Origin: Capsulimonas sp.
GTDB taxonomy: Bacteria; Armatimonadota; Armatimonadia; Armatimonadales; Capsulimonadaceae
DNA length: 9,123 nt
Reading direction: 5' to 3'
Assembly (NCBI GenBank): GCA_025963815.1
Contig: JAOQAA010000585.1
Location: forward strand, 1-9,123
A program made the position numbers and the translations under genes. This document shows positions 6,293-9,123 of the stretch, one piece after another. The notes below the pieces were generated by a model. The model did not search any database. It saw only the letters and a list, made by a program, of their open reading frames with translations, and was not told where the DNA came from. Position 1 is the first letter of the stretch; every line of letters begins with the position of its first letter.

Positions 6293-7570
6293 TTACGGTT
6301 GGCGGAACAGGGTCTGGTCGCGGCGGCGGCCGACGGAGATCATCGTGATCGGCACGTCGATCAGCGCTTCGATCGTCTCGATGAAGCGTCGAGCATTACC
6401 GGGCAGGTCCTCGTAATTCTTGACGTTACTGACATCTTCCTTCCAGCCGGGAAGGGTCTGGTAGATCGGAATGCAGCGACTGAGGCGCGCCTGATCGCTC
6501 GGGAAGTCCTGAATGGTCTTACCATCCAGCTCGTAAGCCGTTGCGATCTTGACTTCTTCAAAACCACACAGAACGTCCATGTGGCCGACATACAGATCGG
6601 TAAGACCGTTGACGAGCGAGGAGTAGCGCAGCGCGACGCCGTCGAGCCAGCCGCAGCGGCGGGGACGGCCGGTCGTGGTGCCGTACTCAGCGCCGCGATC
6701 GCGGATCAAGTCACCGACTTCATTGACTAGCTCCGTCGGAAATGCGCCAGCGCCAACCCGAGTCGTGTATGACTTGGAAACGGCAATAATTTGGTCGATC
6801 TGCGTCGGTCCGAGGCCCGTGCCGATACAGGAGCCGCCCGCGGACGGATGGGAAGAAGTGACGTAAGGATAGGTGCCAAGGTCAATGTCCAGAAGCGTCG
6901 CCTGGGCGCCCTCAAACAGGACCTTCTTGCCGGACTTCGCGGCGTAGGCCACGCGCAGCGCGGTATCGTCCACATAAGGGCGCAGCGCTTCGGCGTGCGG
7001 GGTCAGGGCCTCAATGATATCTTCGGCCTTCAGCGCCGGAACGCCGTAAATCTTGGTAAGAAGCTCATTCTTAAGCTCCAGAGCTTCGGTGAGACGCGCC
7101 GGGAACAGGTCGGGATCGACAAACTCACGCATCCGGATTCCGGTGCGCGCGGCCTTGTCCTGGTAGGCCGGACCGATTCCTCGTCCGGTCGTGCCCAGAG
7201 CCCTTTTGCCCTTGCGCGTTTCTTCCAGCTCGTCGAGAAGGTTGTGGTAAGGCAGTACGACATGCGCGTTGCCGCTGATCTTCAAGTTGTCGCAGGTCAC
7301 ACCGCGCCCTTGCAGGTGGTTGATCTCACCGACAAACGACGCCGGGTCGAGGACAACGCCGTCCGCTACCACGCAAAGCGTCTCCGGGTGCAAAATGCCC
7401 GCCGGAATCAGGTGCAGCTTGTACTCCTGATCGTCCACAACAACCGTGTGGCCCGCATTCGATCCGCCGCCCCATCGGACTACAACGTCTTTGTCGTGTG
7501 CGAGATAGTCAATGAGCTTGCCTTTCGACTCATCGCCCCACATCGCTCCCACAACCACAGTGTTCGCCAT
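6293..7570 (-). CDS. purA: adenylosuccinate synthetase
   Basis: 425-residue cytoplasmic enzyme joining IMP and aspartate with GTP, the first committed step to AMP. The start MANTVVVG at 7570 has AAAAGGGG (7579-7586) ending 8 bases upstream; an in-frame ATG at 7600 would sit only about 12 bases inside the predicted transcript. Seen: glycine-rich loop WGDESKGK (11-18) with catalytic D13, NAGHT (38-42) with catalytic H41, TTGRGIGPAY (127-136), FEGAQATLLDID (219-230), HPSAGGS (241-247), and TTTGRPRRCGW (298-308). Departures from the canonical enzyme: GDEGKGK is GDESKGK (S15), and the guanine-recognition motif usually TKLD reads GHMD (H330, D332). The catalytic pair D13/H41 is intact, so activity is expected. 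First gene of the likely purA-tpiA unit. Confidence 0.96.
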   Translation of the reverse strand: MANTVVVGAMWGDESKGKLIDYLAHDKDVVVRWGGGSNAGHTVVVDDQEYKLHLIPAGILHPETLCVVADGVVLDPASFVGEINHLQGRGVTCDNLKISGNAHVVLPYHNLLDELEETRKGKRALGTTGRGIGPAYQDKAARTGIRMREFVDPDLFPARLTEALELKNELLTKIYGVPALKAEDIIEALTPHAEALRPYVDDTALRVAYAAKSGKKVLFEGAQATLLDIDLGTYPYVTSSHPSAGGSCIGTGLGPTQIDQIIAVSKSYTTRVGAGAFPTELVNEVGDLIRDRGAEYGTTTGRPRRCGWLDGVALRYSSLVNGLTDLYVGHMDVLCGFEEVKIATAYELDGKTIQDFPSDQARLSRCIPIYQTLPGWKEDVSNVKNYEDLPGNARRFIETIEALIDVPITMISVGRRRDQTLFRQP

Positions 7571-7619
7571 CTTGCTCGCCCCTTTTAAGGCTGCCTGCAT
7601 CGTTGGCAGCCGACCCGAA

Positions 7620-7649
7620 ATTATAGCACCGGGCTAGGGGCAAAGTCAA
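7620..7649 (-). promoter_or_regulatory. sigma-70-type promoter of purA
   Basis: On the minus strand TTGACT (7649-7644) is followed after 18 bases by a perfect TATAAT (7625-7620). Transcription would start near 7613, giving a leader of about 43 bases to the purA ATG at 7570 and including its ribosome site. Position, spacing and hexamers all agree. No operator or riboswitch-like structure is evident in this short leader. Confidence 0.8.
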
Positions 7650-7734
7650 CCGCGATTACAGCAAATGGAGATTGGTGAGGGACGAAGAGAGTAAGAAGAT
7701 GACGAAAAAGGAGCAAGCATCCATCGGCAATTCG
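7650..7734. other. intergenic stretch with no recognised feature
   Basis: The 338 bases between the anti-sigma stop and the purA start hold the purA promoter and the inverted-repeat element. This remaining part is purine-rich on the plus strand (about 7664-7716). I see no RNA gene, convincing coding frame or further promoter in it. Confidence 0.5.
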
Positions 7735-7893
7735 GGCGCCGGCGGTTAAAACCGCGCCTCCAAGTGCGCAGAAATCCGCCTGCGCGGATTGCAAATGCCG
7801 GTATTAGATTGTAATGACAGTGGACTATCAGCATTGAGTCCACGCAGGTGGACTTTGGCGGTCTTAGGAGCTGCGGTTTCAACCGCCGGCGCC
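7735..7893. repeat. 159-bp nested inverted repeat, REP/MITE-like
   Basis: The outer arms 7735-7755 and 7873-7893 are inverted copies matching at 20 of 21 positions; both end in the palindrome GGCGCC. The left arm contains its own small palindrome (GCGGTTAAAACCGC). Inside lie two 7-bp hairpins with 4-base loops, 7773-7790 (loop CTGC) and 7837-7854 (loop GCAG), which are approximate reverse complements of each other. The whole unit therefore looks like two diverged, inverted copies of a roughly 65-base repeat. No transposase, coding frame or clear target-site duplication was found. It begins 15 bases past the anti-sigma stop and could also act as that operon's transcription end. The dispersed-repeat identity is inference. 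Confidence 0.75.
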
Positions 7894-7908
7894 TTTCTCA
7901 TGGCGGAG

Positions 7909-8208
7909 CTACGAAACCGTTCTTTCGGCCTTTTCCCAGGCGGCCTCCATCGCCGCCCAACGATCGGCGGAAAGCGCGGGAGCTTGGATCGTGTCAGCAG
8001 CAGGCTGCGGCGCTTCGCCAAGACCACGCAGGCGCTGCGACAGCTGCTTGATGGCGTCCAGAGCCGCCTGGCAGCGCGGGCAATGCGAAAGATGCCAATG
8101 AAAGTACGAGCGAAGCAGGCCTGTCACTTGTCCGTCAGCAAGGGCGGAAAGAAAAGGCCTGGTGTGCCAGCATGGCCGGATGGGCTGTATTGTCTGAGGT
8201 TCTTTCAC
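7909..8208 (-). CDS. zinc-binding anti-sigma factor (ZAS/zf-HC2 type)
   Basis: 99-residue protein predicted to bind and inhibit the ECF sigma factor encoded just before it. It starts with GTG inside a 4-base GTGA overlap with the sigma stop, with GGAG (8215-8218) 6 bases upstream: typical translational coupling of a regulator pair. The ZAS motif is H39-x3-C43-x2-C46 in the segment HLSHCPRC, with a further C13. The C13-x25-H39-x3-C43-x2-C46 pattern has the same spacing as the zinc ligands I recall for RsrA of Streptomyces (C11, H37, C41, C44). There is no transmembrane segment, so it should be a cytoplasmic sensor rather than an envelope one. The C-terminal half (about 60-99) is Ala/Pro/Glu-rich and may form a helix around WAAMEAAWEKAE. 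The redox-sensing role is inferred. Confidence 0.8.
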   Translation of the reverse strand: MKEPQTIQPIRPCWHTRPFLSALADGQVTGLLRSYFHWHLSHCPRCQAALDAIKQLSQRLRGLGEAPQPAADTIQAPALSADRWAAMEAAWEKAERTVS

Positions 8209-8819
8209 AATCGTCTCCGGCTGCGGGCGTAATCCACAAGCTGCGCGTGCAGCATCATGCGCGCCCGGGAAAGGCGCGATCGGACGGTTCCAATGGGGAT
8301 CTCCAGGGCGGCGGCGGCTTCCGCATAGTCGAGTCCTTCGACATCAACCAGCATCACGCACATACGCAGCGGCTCCGACAACGACGCCAGCGCACGCTCC
8401 AGTTCTTCGTCCATGATCCCCGAAAGCAGCGCGGTATCGGGGCGATCCTCGGAAGCCGCATGCGCGGACGGAGGCGCGGTCTCGCCGCCGCGCGTCAGCG
8501 TATCGACATCGATCCCGGCGTCCCACTTCTTGCTGTGGCGATAGCTATTGATATAGTCGTTCGTCATGATGCGCAAGAGCCATGCGTAAGCATTGCTGCC
8601 GGGTGTAAAGCGTCCCTGGAGAAACGCCTCATAGCCGCGCACCAATGCGTTCTGCACGAGGTCCGCCGCACGGTCGTCGTCGCCCATCGCCATGCGCCGG
8701 GCGGCGCGCAGCAGCCGTGCTTCGGTATCGCGGGCGATGCGCCCAAACTCCGCGCGCGCCACGCCCGGAGGTCGTGAGTTGTTCGGCTCCGGCGCCGTTT
8801 CGTTCTGCGGCTTGCGCAT
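8205..8819 (-). CDS. ECF-family RNA polymerase sigma factor
   Basis: 204-residue sigma-70-family factor of the extracytoplasmic-function group, with only regions 2 and 4. Region 2 spans about 28-97 (AADLVQNALVRGYEAF, then AYAWLLRIMTNDYINSYRH). A linker of about 40 residues follows. Region 4 is at about 138-200, with the helix-turn-helix LDYAEAAAALEIPIGTVRSR (163-182). The start at 8819 is preferred: GGGG lies 7 bases upstream, and the putative autoregulatory promoter at 8866-8891 would start transcription near 8858. The alternative ATG at 8855 (12 more residues, MELAIQRRRGFV) would then have almost no leader and shows no ribosome site, but it cannot be excluded. The gene overlaps the anti-sigma gene by 4 bases, forming an operon. 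Confidence 0.92.
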   Translation of the reverse strand: MRKPQNETAPEPNNSRPPGVARAEFGRIARDTEARLLRAARRMAMGDDDRAADLVQNALVRGYEAFLQGRFTPGSNAYAWLLRIMTNDYINSYRHSKKWDAGIDVDTLTRGGETAPPSAHAASEDRPDTALLSGIMDEELERALASLSEPLRMCVMLVDVEGLDYAEAAAALEIPIGTVRSRLSRARMMLHAQLVDYARSRRRL

Positions 8820-8865
8820 CACGAAACCCCGCCTTCTCTGTATCGCGAGTTCCATGTTACGAGGT

Positions 8866-8891
8866 AACGAACGGCTCGCCTATAAAGTTCC
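8866..8891 (-). promoter_or_regulatory. putative ECF-type (SigR-like) autoregulatory promoter
   Basis: On the minus strand GGAAC (8891-8887, within GGAACTTT) is separated by 18 bases from GTT (8868-8866, within CGTTA). ECF promoters commonly pair a GGAAC/GGAAT -35 with a short CGT/GTT -10; the SigR consensus I recall is GGAAT-N18-GTT. It lies immediately before the sigma gene and after the GH15-like stop, where autoregulation is usual for ECF operons. Confidence 0.6.
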
Positions 8892-8921
8892 ATATGCGCC
8901 GAAACGGCTTGTTCTCCAATA

Positions 8922-9122
8922 TTAGTCAAACTTCGCCAGTGCATCCAAGTATTCGATCGTTGTGTTGACAAATTGCGCGTGCGACCACGTCAGCGGCGCC
9001 ACGGACAGCGGCTCCAGGGTAAATGGGTTGACTTGCTCGGACAGTATTCCCGTATGCCGCGCGCATACCCCCACCCACTCCAGCAGATCGAGCGAGCGCG
9101 CCAGATCGTGGGACGACTTCGC
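8922..9122 (-). CDS. C-terminal end of a GH15 glucoamylase-like glycoside hydrolase (partial)
   Basis: 66 residues and a TAA stop are visible; the gene continues beyond the right edge. The segment LSEQVNPFT followed by EPLSVAPLTWSHAQFV is characteristic of the last part of the (alpha/alpha)6 barrel of bacterial and archaeal GH15 enzymes (glucoamylase, glucodextranase, trehalase-like). E29 of the visible part, in LSEQ, corresponds to the expected catalytic base of the family. The short end (NTTIEYLDALAKFD) leaves no room for an added C-terminal binding domain. The substrate cannot be told from this part. The sigma gene follows on the same strand after about 100 bases that contain the putative ECF promoter; no terminator hairpin is seen between them. 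Confidence 0.82.
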   Translation of the reverse strand, partial: AKSSHDLARSLDLLEWVGVCARHTGILSEQVNPFTLEPLSVAPLTWSHAQFVNTTIEYLDALAKFD

Positions 9123-9123
9123 A

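Noticed and set aside
6293..7570. PurZ-like 2-aminoadenine synthase
   Set aside because: Catalytic D13 and H41 and the aspartate of the guanine-recognition motif are kept, and the gene sits in a chromosomal metabolic context without phage genes.
6791..7588. 265-codon plus-strand open frame
   Set aside because: Antisense shadow of purA with no domain pattern.
7699..7749. 16-codon plus-strand frame starting MTKKEQAS
   Set aside because: Very short, no convincing ribosome site, and it runs into the inverted repeat; nothing supports translation.
7735..7893. CRISPR array or IS end pair
   Set aside because: Only two repeat units, in inverted rather than direct orientation, with no spacers of regular length and no transposase or target duplication.
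8172..8777. 201-codon plus-strand open frame
   Set aside because: Antisense to the sigma factor and anti-sigma genes, whose motifs are clear.

Overview
The window looks like chromosome of a free-living bacterium with moderately high G+C content. Genes are tightly packed and often start with GTG or sit in overlapping pairs. The gene set is purine metabolism, glycolysis, secreted carbohydrate-active enzymes and an ECF sigma/anti-sigma pair. The style recalls Armatimonadota or a similar environmental phylum, but that is a low-confidence impression; no marker gene here settles it.

Layout. Left part, + strand: a strong terminator (49-84) closes whatever lies to the left. A large secreted glycoside hydrolase with a C-terminal CBM9-like domain follows (177-2450), then a soluble BCS1-like AAA ATPase (2526-3782). 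Both are preceded by perfect TATAAT hexamers. An 18-bp hairpin (3784-3823) separates this block from the converging genes on the other strand.

Middle part, - strand, read right to left: purA (adenylosuccinate synthetase), tpiA (triosephosphate isomerase), a hairpin, a secreted protein with two STN/secretin-N-like modules, and apt (adenine phosphoribosyltransferase). A good sigma-70-type promoter (TTGACT-N18-TATAAT) sits in front of purA and fixes its start. The set may be one purine/glycolysis transcription unit, with the hairpin at 5401-5436 attenuating the distal two genes. The secreted STN-like protein is a misfit between metabolic enzymes.

Right part, - strand: the 3' end of a GH15 glucoamylase-like gene (8922-9122, running off the window), then an ECF sigma factor and a zinc-binding anti-sigma factor that overlap by 4 bases. 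The anti-sigma has the Cys-x25-His-x3-Cys-x2-Cys spacing that I recall for the redox sensor RsrA, and a GGAAC-N18-GTT promoter resembling a SigR-type site lies just upstream of the sigma gene. This suggests an autoregulated, possibly thiol/redox-responsive switch. A 159-bp nested inverted repeat (7735-7893) fills the space between the anti-sigma stop and the purA promoter and looks like a dispersed palindromic element.

No CRISPR array, tRNA, rRNA, transposase or phage gene was seen. The most interesting points are the sigma/anti-sigma switch with its own promoter, the compound palindromic element, the STN-like tandem protein inside a metabolic operon, and substitutions in conserved motifs of PurA and TpiA.
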